Part shown: piece after piece, positions 38,101 through 51,999 of the stretch
Position numbering within the stretch: position 1 is the stretch's first letter
How the letters are laid out: each line of letters begins with the position of its first letter
Source of the DNA: Pomacea canaliculata
Lineage: Eukaryota > Mollusca > Gastropoda > Architaenioglossa > Ampullariidae
Direction: 5' to 3'
DNA length: 64,000 nt
NCBI RefSeq assembly: GCF_003073045.1
Contig: NC_037597.1
Coordinates: 22,520,158 to 22,584,157, forward strand
Position numbers and translations under genes: made by a program
The notes under the pieces: generated by a model
Told to the model about the DNA's origin: nothing
Databases searched by the model: none
Seen by the model: only the letters and a program-made list of their open reading frames with translations

Positions 38101-38659
38101 ATGAGCTCAATGCACTGCACAAATATCTGCTTACAGCAGCGGATAATTGACAATGGTCACATGCATTTGTAATGGATAGCTGTGTATTAACCAGCAGAAC
38201 TGCATTAATGCACGACTTTCTACTTTCTGCTCAGGCAAAGTCAATCCCACACAGTGTGAAGCCTTAACCATGGTTGCTGCTCAGGTGATGGGTAACCATG
38301 TTGCTGTGTCTGTGGGAGCGAGTAATGGACATTTTGAGCTGAACGTCTTTAAGCCCATGATCGTCCGGAATGTACTTCAGTCCACGCGTCTTCTTGCTGA
38401 TGCTGTGATCTCTTTTACCCGATACTGTGTGGAAGGAATTGAAGCTAATCACGATAACATCTCTGCACTTTTAAAGCAGTCATTGATGCTTGTTACGGCA
38501 CTGAATCCTTACATAGGCTATGACAATGCAGCAAAGCTAGCTACTACAGCCCACAAAGAAGGGTTAACTCTCAAAGAGGCTGCTGTAAGGTTAAATCTTT
38601 TAACCGAGGAGAATTTTGACCATTGGGTAAAGCCTGAGGATATGCTGGGACCAAAATAA
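32155..38659 (+). CDS. FH: Fumarate hydratase, mitochondrial (class II fumarase)
   Basis: This enzyme makes L-malate from fumarate and water in the TCA cycle. Class II fumarases are homotetramers of the aspartase/fumarase superfamily. The exons are 32155-32211, 32344-32505, 33623-33733, 34161-34337, 36707-36862, 37040-37151, 37313-37393, 37678-37881 and 38235-38659, all GT-AG with consistent phases, giving 494 aa. Exon 1 encodes [19 protein letters not shown], a basic mitochondrial-type presequence joined in phase 0. A second in-frame ATG at 32167 could give a slightly shorter form. Hallmarks: [13 protein letters not shown] in exon 4, the catalytic-base motif GRTHLQDAVP (His near 219) across exons 5-6, and the family signature [10 protein letters not shown] near 348-357 across exons 8-9. 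The C-terminus [11 protein letters not shown] is as in animals. Human FH is 510 aa, the difference being mostly in the presequence. AATAAA lies at 38829-38834. Confidence 0.97.
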
Positions 38660-40123
38660 CTATGAATGCTGTTATAACCCCACACATACACACACGCTTT
38701 TTTTAAAAATTGTCATCTGTGGTTGTCATGGCAGCTTCCTATGTTATGGTTATATTAAAACTGCTGAAAATATTCATTGTGACTGATTTCCTATCTTAAA
38801 ATCTGAGGATTTCTGAGCGCATGGGTTAAATAAAAAAAACCAAACAAATGAATACTTTACGTACATAATAAACAAATTTAGAAAGCAAAGGGTATCTGAA
38901 AGAATGGCCGTTGTGGAATATGTCCTTTTGACATGTGGATGGAGGCGGGGAGAAAACTTTGTAACCTGGGCAAGCTCGTGCACACTATCAATCCTGACTA
39001 TCAAGGCTAGTCCGGCATCTAGCAGAAAAAGCTACACAACCATCTTGGGGAACAAAATGACTCGCTCAGTGAACAAAGAGCTACAGCAGGCCACACTGCT
39101 GAACTAAACATGCAGCAAGAATTTCACAACTCTGTGACCCAAGAAATACCAAGTTCCCTACATAACCAAAACAGCTGCGCTTTACTAACAAACCATTTAG
39201 GAACACCATAGACTATATATATATAATGAAAACTCTGCCCACACTTACAAAAGGTCAACATAAAAAAACTGAATTTACGTTCCTTCTACAACTGATTGTG
39301 GGTATTCTTATGCCATTCTGGAAATCTTGTTAGAAAATAAAATTTAGCAAAGATAAAACTTTATTAGAACCTCTTTTTGATTTATGAACTGCTGCTTCTA
39401 GATAAATACCCCTTTCTTCTAACATTTCCAAAGAAGACAAAAAGTATCACAATCATGAAACAGTTGCTCAGTCATTCAAATATTGTTAAAGGTTTAATTT
39501 CACATTTTCTAAATCCTGAAATCTCCATTTCATGACTAAAAATTCACTTATGAAAATAAATCCTTACAGATTACAGTCTTCCTGAGAAATGAAAATCAGC
39601 ACAAACAAAAATGAACCACAGACCTTGGATAATAAAATATAAATGCAATATCAAGAAAGCATAATCATAATAAGGTCAATGATTTTCCAAAACCTTTCAA
39701 ATTTTTTTATGCATCTCTTTTACATTCCCATCAACATGCTTTACACTTATGAACATCACCTTACATATAAAATCAAGTATTCAGAAAACAGAATGTCTAA
39801 TGCCAACAAATAAGCAAGAAGTATCTTCTTTCCGCTTAAACGGCTTAAAAAAAGAAACATTTGAAAGTGATTAAATTTATAAATGCATCAAAAGTTGTCA
39901 ATCCCCTCACACAAATTGTGAAACCTGCCAAGAATGCCTTATGAAAAAAGTGAGGTTTTGTTGTTTTTTTAAAATTACAGAGGCCTCTGATGTGTGACAA
40001 AGTTTTTAAAGTCTTTTCATAAAAAGATCAAACAAAACCACAGACACTTATGACAAGCCAACAATTTCTTCAGTGTCGGGGTCAATTATGACAAGCCAAC
40101 AATCTCTTCAGTGTCAGGGTCAA
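38660..40123. other. Tail-to-tail spacer between FH and MTHFD1
   Basis: Holds both 3' UTRs. The FH poly(A) signal is at 38829-38834. On the minus strand an AATAAA at 39360-39365 could serve MTHFD1. No open frame of note occurs. The right end carries two extra copies of the MTHFD1 stop-codon region, listed separately. Confidence 0.6.
38829..38834 (+). terminator. FH: Poly(A) signal of fumarate hydratase
   Basis: AATAAA lies 170 bp after the FH stop codon and is the first canonical hexamer downstream. Confidence 0.55.
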
Positions 40124-40162
40124 TTATGACAAGCCAACAATCTCTTCAGTGTCAGGGTCAAT
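40051..40162 (-). repeat. MTHFD1: 38-bp tandem triplication across the MTHFD1 stop codon
   Basis: Three head-to-tail 38-bp units (40051-40088, 40089-40126, 40127-40162, the last just short). Each includes the codons for DTEEIVGLS and the TAA. Reading on the minus strand, only the first unit (40127-40162 with the stop at 40124-40126) is translated. The two others lie in the 3' UTR. The translated unit and the middle unit agree throughout; the outermost unit differs at two positions. Confidence 0.9.
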
Positions 40163-43100
40163 GTCAATGTCATAGAAACATGGCCGTGTGGGAAGTCCTG
40201 GCATCGTGCTCATCTGAAATGGCAAAATAAAATGTCATTTAATACCTGGATAAATCAACAAAAGAATCTTGCTCATTAAAAAGATAAAAACCTAATTGTT
40301 TCAGTGCACTTCTCAAAAATCCACAAAAGTAAACAAACTTCCTGGCTGGGGATAAAAATGCAGCCTACTTGTTTCCAACTCTTAACTGTTTGTGTTTAGC
40401 AAAACTAATGCAGAGAACAGAAAAATTTAGAGATAAGTGAATCTTTTTCAAATGGTCAGATTATACAGGCATTGTGCACTGCAGACACCACAGGAATACA
40501 AAGATCTTTTCCTTCATCAGTGTGTCAGCAGGCCATGTCTCTTAGTTGGTGATGGGTTGGACAGCCCTGGAGGAAGTGGGCCAGTGTCACTGAAGAAAGC
40601 AACCTCTCTTCCATGGTGGCAGGTTGCTGTGGCTGGACAAGTTTTCATTAGCTTGCAGGAAGAGTCCTGCATTTCTAGCCTGTGAGTTTCTCTAAGATGT
40701 TCCTCTTCATTCTAGATTTTATGGGCTAAGTAAATGAATCACTGGGAAATTAGGGAAGCAAACAAAACAGATTCACAACCCTCATGTTGACTACTCACCT
40801 TGCCTACTAGAGGGTAGATGAAACCTGCTCCAATACTGGCTCGTACTTCTCTGATGGGAAGCACAAAGCCCTTTGGTGCTCCCTTCTTCTCTGGCATATG
40901 TGTCAGTGACAGATGTGTCTTAGCCATACAGATTGGCAAGTCATTGAAGCCCTGACAAAAACAGTGGTTTTAATTCCATCTACAAAACTTTTGCCTGTAT
41001 TCATAATTGAAGTGAACGTATATCTCTCTTCACCTTTTTTTTGAGTACAAAGAGAGTGAGATAAAGCTATATCCTGTTTGTACCACTATCTATTTTACAG
41101 GTCTAGAACAAAGTGCTGTGCTTTTGTAACAGTCTTCCTAACATTTTCCCCTTATTATCCTATTACTGATGCTTCACAATGAGCAAGCCTTTCAATATGG
41201 GAGTCTTTCTAGTGTATCTTAGTCTCACTATACTTGCCTGATCTACATGACTAAATCTAGGGACAGAATTAGATGCCTTCTAGTTTCAGTTTAAATTTTC
41301 TTTAAGGACTGGCTTTATTGCCAGTTATATTCTCAAATGAAAACATTCTGCCCCCTGATAGGCTTTTCATTACTTCTGGGCATGTTTTTGGTGGGGAACT
41401 CACCTGCCTCTTATAACGAGCTATCTGCTCTTGGGCTAGCGGCTGGAGCTCAATGCCATCAGCACCATAGATCTTCTTGGCAATGATTTCAATTTTTTCC
41501 TCAATGGGCAACTAAAAAAAATTAAAAACATGGATTCAACAGATGAGCTTTAAAATTAAATGATTCTTTGTTGGATCAGCATGTCTGTGTGTGAAAATGC
41601 TTTACACAAAAAGTCCAGAAAATGCATGCAAATGAACTGATTCTCCTGCAAATTTTACGGATCAACCAACCTTAACATCATAAAGGAACTGGAAGTTGCT
41701 GGGCTGCTCAGCTGCACGCTGGACTGCTTCAGCCAGCTCCACAGCACCTGCACCACCTTTAGCCCAGTGATTGCAGATGACAGCATCGAAGGCTCCACTG
41801 CTCCGTGCAATCCTCAGTACAGCCTCCAGCTCATCTGGTGTGTCGGTTCTGAACACAAAGCCTGCATACATTGCCCCACAGAACAATGCAAGGCTGAGCC
41901 ACACAGCTAATTTGGTCTGGTTTACTCAAAGGCATTTAACGGTGTTCTTCCATTTTGCTCAGTAGGCTGTAGTACAGGGGTGCCAAACCTACGACTTGAA
42001 GGCCACATTCGAGCATGATTCTGGCAAAACCGCCATGTTCTGGCCCACGAGATATTATATTTCATGTCCAATGTGGTCCTCGGGCAAGAAAAGGTTGGGC
42101 ACAAATGCTGTAGTAGATTAAGCTCTTCCCCACCCAATCCTCCTATGTCAGCAGCTAGAAACAATTTTGTCTTTTTGAAGTACCCTTTAACCAAAAGGTT
42201 TTTGTTTTTTTAAATGAACAAGAACTGTTTGCTTCCTAATCCAATTTCAACCAACCTTTGCAAAGAAGAAACTTACGCAAAAGCATTCACTGCCACAACT
42301 ACAGGTACGCCAAAGAACCTGGCATTCTCAATTTGTTTCATGAGATTGCTGCACCCTTCTTCCACGAGTTTCACATTCTGTGGGTAAAAAAATAAAGCAT
42401 TCTTTTGTTGAGAAGGTATTTCTTCTTCGTTCTATACCTGATGACATGAAGATATAGCCCTCTAACTGCTCAATTCCAGCTGTCCACTCCCATCTAGTAA
42501 GCACTCAAAGAAATTTTTCCACCAAAAAAAGAATTTCAGAGCATATATTTGGATAATTTAAAAACTAAAATAGCCCATCAAATAACTATACATACATAGC
42601 TGTGATAATTTACACTTGTGTACTAATACCATTAACAAACCAATTACAATCATCTCAGAGACAGCTATTCTAGGCTACCTCACCTCCTCAGTATATTCCT
42701 TGGGAAGTGGCATGCCGGCTGTAACAGTTGGCCCACCTCCATGCATCTTAAGTGCTCTTATGGTGGCCACAAGCACAGCAGCATTTGGGGTAAGGCCTGA
42801 GTAACGACTTTTAATATTGAAAAACTTTTCCATGCCAATATCTGCGCCAAAGCCAGCTTCAGTCACTAGAAGAAACACACACACACAAAATTACTCATCA
42901 AATCTGTCATCCTATCACAGGCTACACAAACGCTTAACAATAATAATTAAAAATAAATGTTTTTTGAAGACTCTTGTTCCAGTTTGTGGCAATCAATGGA
43001 ATCAAAATCTGTCCTTTCATCACACACTATAGAAGCATTTTCCACTCATGATTACTTGAACATCTTTTATTAAGAAGTGCAAATGTGTGAGTAATTGAGG

Positions 43101-46100
43101 TGCATTCAATGCACTTACCCACAAAACCATTTTCTCCAACAATCTTCAAAGCCAGTTTATCTGCCAGTATGGAAGAGTTGCCATGGGCGATGTTTGCAAA
43201 AGGTCCAGCATGGACAAAGACTGGAGTACCCTAGAGAAAATTTACATTTTAGTCCATGTCTGACCTTTGTAAACACTTATCATGGCAGTCAGCAATCTTA
43301 ATGATGAAATCAGTATCAGCAAAATATATATTTTATCTAACATTGATCTATTTTTCAAGCATCATTTCTGACATAGGCTATAGCCCATTGAAAAAGCTTA
43401 AGCAACAAATGCTTGTTTCTCACCTCTAGTGTCTGCATAAGATTAGGGCGAATAGCATCTTTCATCAAAACTGTGAGAGCGCCACCTATGCCCTTTTCAA
43501 CAAAACATCAAACAAAAATGTTATTTTATATTTAGTAATAAAATATTTGCTGGGTATTCATGTGACAGTCACTGGAGACAGCTGAAATTAACGCCTCCTT
43601 CACACACCATGTCCGAAAATGCCATTTAAAGTTAATAAAATAAAGTCAAGCACCCCAAATTAATGGGTACATTTGACATATCTGTCTGAAGACAAGAATA
43701 AGGTGATTTTATTTGTTGTTCCATGGACAAGCTGTTATGCAAGTGACAATTATATTTCAGCCCAAGCTACTCAAGACTTATACATGTGTCATATCCTGAG
43801 CCAAAATCTGACTCGCAGCCCACAATACTTCCTCCTTAGCAACCAGCCAACAACTACTATGTAACCAAATTGTTTTTTAGCAAGGATGTCCAAAGTCTGC
43901 CCCCGACCCCAAACAGGCTCATTATAGTCAAATGAACATGGGCTGAGGAATACTCACCAAATCATCAGCAGTAACGGGATCACCTGATTTACTGCTAGCC
44001 ACTACCATGATTCCCAGTCGGCGGCGCATGTCACGAAGGTCAGTGGTTAATGCTAGGATGGCCATGATCTCACTAGCAACTGTAATGTCAAACTGTGTCT
44101 GTATGGAAGTAATAGATACTAAGTTTAAGAAATAGCACAAACCACCACAGGATATCTCAGACAAAAAGAACAATTTTACTGACTCATAAAATGTAGCACT
44201 TCACAAAACTCAGTATGACATACTGTAAACACTTAACAATAGGGTCTGTCCAACTCATTTTTATGTTTTATTTTCTCCATTTTTTTTTTAAATTCAGTGT
44301 CAGGATAAGCCTCACAGTCTGACACAAGCTTCAGAAATTTTATTTGAAAGATGGAAATAAGAGATAAAATACTTTACAAAAATGGGATGCATGAACAACC
44401 ATAAAGAATGTTTTACCTCTCGGGTCATGCCCTTCTCCTCAGGTCCTTGACCAATGGTAATTTTTCGCAGGAATCTGTCATTTGTATCCATCACTGCCAA
44501 ATAAACGTAACAAATGCAAAAATAAATTTCTTCTCCAAATGTCAACATCTTGGCATGGTAAAAAAATAAATTTTCATCGTCGCTAGATGTGTAGTGGGCA
44601 TGAACCCACCTGGAGTTTGGTGTAAGTAGTCTCTTCATATACTGAATCATCTGACAAAATTTAAAAATAAAACACACAAAAAAAAATTTTTTTAATTAAA
44701 AAGACAAAGCCTCCAAATCCTTTAAGTTGTCTCAATAAACACAAATGACAATTATCACTTGCCTCTCTGCCATGTGATGGTATCCTTATCTATGTCCAAC
44801 CTTACAAATTTCTTCACTTCCTCAGCAGTCAGTTCCTTTGGGCTTGTTTTTGTAATGCCCAGTCTCTGCAGCAGAGCACTTATTTGTTCAGTAAAGCTTT
44901 GGAATATAGCATACTCTCACTCTATCAGACACATACAAAACAAAATCATTACCTACATTTCAGAGTGCTACCTCATTTAAGCTCAATTCACTAACAAAGT
45001 CAAAACAAGGCTTTATACAGTAAATGGAAGATGTGTCGTAACCACGAAACATCGTAACTCGGGACTGATGTAACCCAAGGACCTCCTGTACTAGCCAATG
45101 CTAGCTGCCCTCCCCGAATAAACACTTGATGTTTGGTCATATCAAGGTATAGCATTTTTTTAAAATCAAGGGCACCACTTAAAGAATCTGTCAGGACTTG
45201 ATAATACAGACGGCTGCCTGCCTGACATGTCTGACATTGGGATGTCGGCAATCACAAAATATCAAATGAAGTAACACCAGTAAATACCAGTAACATACCT
45301 GCAATCGTCCAAGCTGGATTTTACAAAACTCTCGTTTGCCATCTTTAGAAGGGACAAGTCGCTTGTAAAGGGCTTCATCTGACTGCGTGGCCTCGTGGAA
45401 AATGCGTGCATCAATGGCTGCAGCTAAAAGGTTGTTGGCAGCAGTGATTGCATGAATGTCACCTGTCAAGTGCAGATTAAACTCTTCCATGGGAATCACC
45501 TGCGAATATCCTCCTCCTGCAGCCCCACCTGCAGTGAACCAAATTTTACAGAAGTTAGTTTTCTACAAGAAAGAGTCAATACCACTAAATGGAAAACGCA
45601 AAAAAAGGTTTTTGTAAAAAGCCAGGTAACTTGCTCTAAATTGTCAAAGCCTTTGATCAATGAAAGAATCCTGAGCTTTCCCTATGTAACCGATCCCTAA
45701 AATATGGAAGTTATCATTCTCCATTATCCTCTGTGACAACAGATCTAACAGCAGTTACCCTTTATGCCAAATGTGGGACCTTGTGAAGGTTGTCTCACAC
45801 AGGCAAACACATTCTTTTTCAGCTGTGACCCTAGAGCCTGGGCCAGACCCACTGTGGTAGTACTTTTGCCCTCTCCAAGGGGAGTTGGAGTAATGCTGGA
45901 GAGAGAAGCAATACATTTTACACACAAAAGTAACAAATTCCTTAACTTTTTGTACACTATGACAATCATTTGCCATCCCATGCCAGTTGAAAGCCTGGAC
46001 ACCCCTACATGAGTATATCCACAGAAAGAACTGTCCAAGATTAGGATGCTTTGGTTTATGGCTAGTACATAAAACAATAAGATGATTTTATAGTGCTATA

Positions 46101-49100
46101 TAAAATTTAAAACAATATGTCTATGACTAAATATGATACACAAGTAAAATTAGTAAAAACATGTTCATGTTTATATGAAAAATGCCACTTCCTCAGTTTT
46201 ACAGCTTCTTCTCAAACATTTACAGAAAACGTAACCTGGCAAAATAATTTATTATTATTATTGGCATTCAAGTAACTCCCAAAAGAAAACCAACCTACCC
46301 AGTGACAACAATGTACTTTCCATCTTTTTGGCCAGCCAGCCGATCTAGAACCTTCAAAGAAACTTTAGCCTTCTTCTTGCCATAAAGATCAACCTCTTCA
46401 GACAGAAGATTTATCTCTCGTGCTAGTACATCAATGTCTTTGGGCACCTGAGACTGGGCGATATCCAGATCACTGGTAAAAAATAGACCATAGCTACAAT
46501 AAAGTGCAGAGGTGCATCTGTGTTCATTAAGAGTATGAGCATCCATGCGCGCGCACACACACAAACAGAAAAGAGGAATAAAAAGACTAAAAGGATGAAG
46601 TAGATGCATAAAGGTGTCAACACTCCATAGAAGCAGAAAACATTTTGTCAGCATCTTATTACAGGGCATACCTGGGTACAGGTGTTTTCAAAGAGAGGGG
46701 CAGCAGTTGCAAACACCACTGAGTTACACCCTGAAAACAACAATTTAGATATGTTTAAATGGTTAAATGCTTTGAAACCATATCTGTCAAAGCTCAAGAC
46801 CTAAGAGCAATTAACTGAAGCCATCACAAAATTTCCAGTGGATGCACTTAAAGATGATTTTTTAGAATTACGGGCGCCTGACTGCTCATGTGTAAGCTAG
46901 CATTGCAATGTCTCATACAGCATCCATCCACCATCTCTTTTCATGCTGTTTCATGTTGCGCCATGTTTATGAGTCACAATTTCAAGGTGTACAAACAAAG
47001 GTAATTATAACAGATTTTTTCATGTCCAACAAGAAACACATAAATGACCATTCTTATTGCTATCTCTCATAAAAGCATTTCATACTTACTTATTCTTTCA
47101 TGATCTTTTATTTCTGTTCACTTCATGCCTTTTATAACCTCTCTTTATAAGAATTCTTAATTTTAAAAACTACAAGATCTGCAAAAAAATTCTTATTTAT
47201 AGAGTTAATCACCTACCCCAGCCTTCTGGAAAGCCAGCCTGGCCTGGTCTACAGTATTCTTGAGTAACATAGCCACTGTCATAGGCCCCACTCCACCAGG
47301 TACAGGTGTAATCCAGGAGGCCACAAGCTTGGCACTCTTAAATTCCACATCTCCAACTAGACGGTAGCCAGCTTTCTTTGTACTGTCTGTCCATAAAAAT
47401 AAATGCTTTTAGACAGACACCCAGGTCAGTCTTACACTACAAAGTACTAAATGCTTTATCAGCAGTTACTTTTTCCAGGAACCTGTGACCTGTGCATCCA
47501 TTTAAAACTAAAGGGTGTTCTCATATGAACAAGACCTTTAAGAAATGTCAAGATGGTCACTGAAACTGGCAGAATGCGGTATGAGATGAAAGGAAGGAGG
47601 AAATGAAGATAGCTGCTGGTTAAGGAAGTTAAAATGCTGAATGAGTGTGTGACGTTTGTGTGCAGTCAAGTATAACAGTGAGTAGCTGATCACAGCAATC
47701 AAGGTCTCATAGCCTTATAGTACCTGGAATGGAGTTGATGCCACAGTCAATAACCACAGCTCCAGGTTTGATCCAGTCCCCTTTCACCAACTCTGGTTGG
47801 CCAATTGCCACAACAACAATGTCTCCTTGGCTAACCTGGTGAACCATGACGAATGCACTATGACTTACAAATGTATATTATATATGGCTTGAAACTAAAG
47901 ATAATTAAGTAGCCACAAATACCATTCACACAGTATTTTACTGATGTTTTTTGAAAAGCCAGCAACTAAATTCTTACACAATTTTTAAAATACTAAACGT
48001 AAACCAAAAATAAAAAGACAAACATCCAAAGAAAAAAGAAATAGGAAAACTAATAAAAGTAAATCTTACAATGAAAGCTGTCAAAAACAAACAAGAAAGC
48101 ATCGACTTTTTAAAGCTGTGTTAATGTAGTCACATTATAAAAGAATGCTACGCAATTTACTTTTGCTAAAATTTCTTTTCCATACAAAATCTGATTAGAA
48201 GCTGACTTCTGTAAATCTTTCTTCAACCTCTTTTTTCTTTTGTTTGTCTGTTCTGGAAAGGTTCATTTTTCACTGGTTCAATTTTCTTTTCTTTGCAAAA
48301 ACATTTCGTGATTTGATACCCTGACCTTTGACACACTGAGCAAGAGGATGATGAAAGACGTGCATGAACATCCTTCATCTCCTACAGAATATTCATTTTC
48401 CTTTGGAACTTTGAATGTTTACAAGAACTCTTAGTAATATTTTAACAGAGATGGGCCTAAGTGCATCAACAGTGACTGAACCAGTCAAGAAAGACACTCA
48501 CACTTTGTCATTCTGGCTTAATCTTGATTCAGCTGCCAGTCATTTAGGTTCTTAGGTATTACCTCAGCTTTAAGGTCTGCAGTTTTTGAATGACACACAG
48601 TCACAGTGGCGTGATTCCATTTGAGCAAGTCTGACATAGGCGCTCCAACAATCTTGCTGCGGCCCAGTACCACAGCTCGTTTTCCCTTGATGTCTGTTCC
48701 TGTAATCAAGGGATATTTGCATTTAATTGTATTATTGCTTTCGAGTTCTGCATACACAATTTTTAGAAACAAATGGACATATACTTAGCATATAAACAAG
48801 ATAGCAGATTAAGGTACAAGAGTTACTCCTGTGAATTCCTGGTATTGTTTTTGTAAATTATGCTACATGGCTGAGGTAAAAAAAAGTGATGGTAGTAAAA
48901 TTCTATTTTTATCAGGTTAGTCATGGCTTGTGCAAGTTAAAGCTGTGTGGCTGCAATTTGCTGTCCTCCATCTTCAGCTGGGCATTCAAATAAACAGACT
49001 TGCATTATTTATGTCACAGTGAGGTGTCACTGTTTTCATTTTTGTTCTTTGTGTGCATAATGAACTTGACTTTATAATTACTAAGTGGGGGCAACCTTAA

Positions 49101-51999
49101 TTAGGTTTGTGTATGTGATAATGTTATTTTTCGAGGGATGTTAATTAGGACAGTGAGTGTGCCTTATGTGACATACATATATATGTACAGGTCCTGCAGG
49201 AGACATAGTGAAAGAATGCACAAATGTTAAGATGAAGGCGTGAGTATATTTGGCATGAATAAGACAGCATCCTTGACAAGCTAGAAATAAAAAAAAAATT
49301 ACTGTAATAAAAGCATTGTGAAAGTGTATTTGACATCATCTTAATATTAAATCAAAGGGCATACCTGTCCGAAGGATAAGTTCCAGACAACCACGGGGAG
49401 TGCATGGCACAATGCATGCATCCAAATCTCCCCTTGCCAACTGACCAGCATTGCTCTGGTGGAGTCTGCACAAACAGGATTTTATTTTATTCAATTGCAA
49501 AATAAACTAAGATGTCTCAGATTCTGCATTGTCATGTGTGTGCTGAATGCACACTCTCCTCCCCATCCTAATGGTAATTTCCCATAACTAATGTGTTATT
49601 GCATACATCAGCTAGGTTAGTGATGATAATTACAGCAGATATTTTAGGAACATTGTATACTATAGACAAATCGGTTTTCATGTTTGCACATTAAAAAATA
49701 CATTTAAAATAACAAAATTTCACATACCCATCCACATCTTTTCCAGGCAAGATGGTGTTTGTTACCAAATGTGTGTCTACAGTATTTTCTGTATCCAAAG
49801 GCAGCTGAAAATTATAAACAATGAAAATCTAAAACTGCCCATTTTTATTAATTTATGCAAAGCACAAGCACATATGTAAGCATACACAAAATATAGATTT
49901 CCTTTGCATCAGTAGCAATAGTCCCATTTATAAAATTAACCTGTGTTAAGATTAAACCATGAGAAATGGAGAAACTAACACCATTAACATACCTGAACAA
50001 TGATTCCATGTACATTCTTATCACGGTTTAACTGTTGCACAGCTTGGATAATCTGGGGAAAAAGAATCAAGTCCTGATGTCTCTCACACTTCAAATAAAT
50101 ATTTTCTTTAGACTCTTCACATGACACTGAATACCATCAAAATGATATATATTAAGCAAAAGGTAAACCTCCCCTGTTGCACCAGCAGCACTCAGGATCC
50201 CCACCCACCTTAAGAAAACCCCCAAAAACATGAAACACTCATAAAAAACACTCACACATTTCCTCTCTCTTCACACACAGTACATACCACCATACTGGGA
50301 ATAGCACACATCCTGTAACATTTGTTGGTCATTCTGCAAAAGTAAAGGAGATTATTTTAAAGTGAAAACATACTTCAGCTTGGGTAGATGATCGTGGTAG
50401 CTTGATGTGTTGTGCATTTATGCCTATATCCTTTGATGCTTTCAACTTCTGGTTGATATATACATTGGAATCATTGCGATCGCCAACCTGAATAAAAACA
50501 AGTGAATTAAATCAGAATTATTTGATATTTTACATAACTGTTTCATATATTAAGGAAATTTAGACAGTATTACATAATGTCAGAGCAATTTTTAAAAAGC
50601 AGACTGTAATATTATATGACATGCTTTTTATAAATTCAAACTGTTAAATTCTTGTCTTCCATTTACCTTTGTTGAAGCTTTTTAAAAAAAGTGATTTCAG
50701 TGAAGGATGAGCTTTTCAATTCCTAAACCTGTATTTGTATATAGTGTTATTGAGGCTGGTTAATGACATCATGTTGATTTGTATCTTTACTGCTGCCTGG
50801 CTACAAAATGTTTAGTCAGTCTCTAAAACATCAAATGTTTCCAATGTGGTAAACACTGTTTCTTTCAATTTTGAATAGAAAGGAACTAAGGAAAGGGAAT
50901 AAAAATTTTTAAATATGCAAAAAATACTTTAAAAGACACTTGTGGGTAGTATTCTACTCAAAGTAAATCATTCAGTGGCCACTTCAGCAAGTGTGCTATA
51001 ATAAAAACATACCATAAATTTTAGATTATATGTCTTCTGGTTCTGGCAGTGTCAATACTGACAGTGCTTAGTGACTTTGTTAATTGCCTTGAACTTTTTT
51101 TTTTTCAAATACTTTCTATTTAACATCACCTGTACAATTGCTAGGCCAGCACTAAATCCTGGGTACTCCTCTTTCAGCCTTGCAACTTCTTCTTTTAAAC
51201 TTTTATGGATGTCACTGTAACCATTAACAGGGTCAAGAATTAATATGTTGCAGCAACACCCAAGTGCTTGCATAAAATTTATAGATGACATTTTAATTAC
51301 AACATGAAGGAGACACCAAGGACATGTTTCAAGAGCCACAACTTAGGTTAACATCACTTCTGCCTGCATCTGGTTTTCTTTTCTATGTGTGTTGATGCCA
51401 TGAACGCTGACTGTGTAAGAAGGTTTACTGAAATACCTCTATAGTAATACTGCTGTCTTACTAATACATCGTATTTATCGGTCACTATGAGCTGACCAAG
51501 TTTATCTGTCATATTTACGCAGTAACATTAAAATCCTCTTTTTTTTAAAAGCAGCGACTGCTCTTATCACTAGTGAGATTACCGTACACTGATTGTTTTT
51601 CTCGCTATCTGCGGCACCCTACACTACAGTTGTGAGACCTGAAGAGGTGGGGGTGAGATGGGATTATTTAACAATTATTTCTCTCAATTCTTTGTTCCCC
51701 ATTTGTTCCTCCTACATCACTAAATATACTACACGTCTTTTTCAAAGGCTTAGGAGCAGGTTAGTTGTGTGCACTACAGCCACCCCCTTGTTGACTGCAC
51801 GTATCTCTAACAAAAACATGTAGGGCAGACTGTCTTATGCGCGCACGAGCGAAATAAAGCAGGCCTGTTAAGCATGAGCAAATATTTGTCGACATTTCAT
51901 AACTTTATCACCAGATTAACAATTAACTGCCAATCTCAACAAATACTAATTATTTTTCACAAACCTTGCAACCGCTTTTCCATCCAGGATTTGTGCCAT
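40124..51999 (-). CDS. MTHFD1: C-1-tetrahydrofolate synthase, cytoplasmic (trifunctional)
   Basis: The enzyme interconverts methylene-, methenyl- and 10-formyl-tetrahydrofolate in the cytosol. The model has 24 exons with continuous phase, 934 aa (human 935). Dehydrogenase/cyclohydrolase exons: 51999-51965, 51214-51130, 50487-50374, 50052-49993, 49804-49728, 49465-49365, 48699-48563, 47835-47724 and 47386-47217. Linker and synthetase exons: 46730-46672, 46472-46299, 45895-45759, 45528-45299, 44865-44763, 44493-44417, 44098-43958, 43492-43424, 43230-43119, 42865-42684, 42377-42277, 41848-41671, 41511-41404, 40951-40799 and 40213-40124. Catalytic Tyr50, Lys54, Gln98 and Asp123 and NADP-site Arg171 and Ser195 are all present, two less than human numbering. 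The ATP loop TPLGEGKST is near residue 380. The start MAQILDG has an in-frame TGA 12 codons upstream, fitting a cytosolic protein. The donor at 44757-44762 is GC rather than GT. Confidence 0.97.
41975..42107 (-). mobile_element. Short non-autonomous hAT-like element (MITE), copy 2
   Basis: This 133-bp block sits in an MTHFD1 intron. An exact 8-bp target duplication CTGTAGTA flanks it at 41967-41974 and 42108-42115. Ends are CAGGGGTGCCAAACC on the left and CATTTGTGCCCAACC reading in from the right. The inner core matches the element at 26840-26984 in the opposite relative orientation. The exact duplication points to a younger insertion. It carries no coding capacity. Confidence 0.75.
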
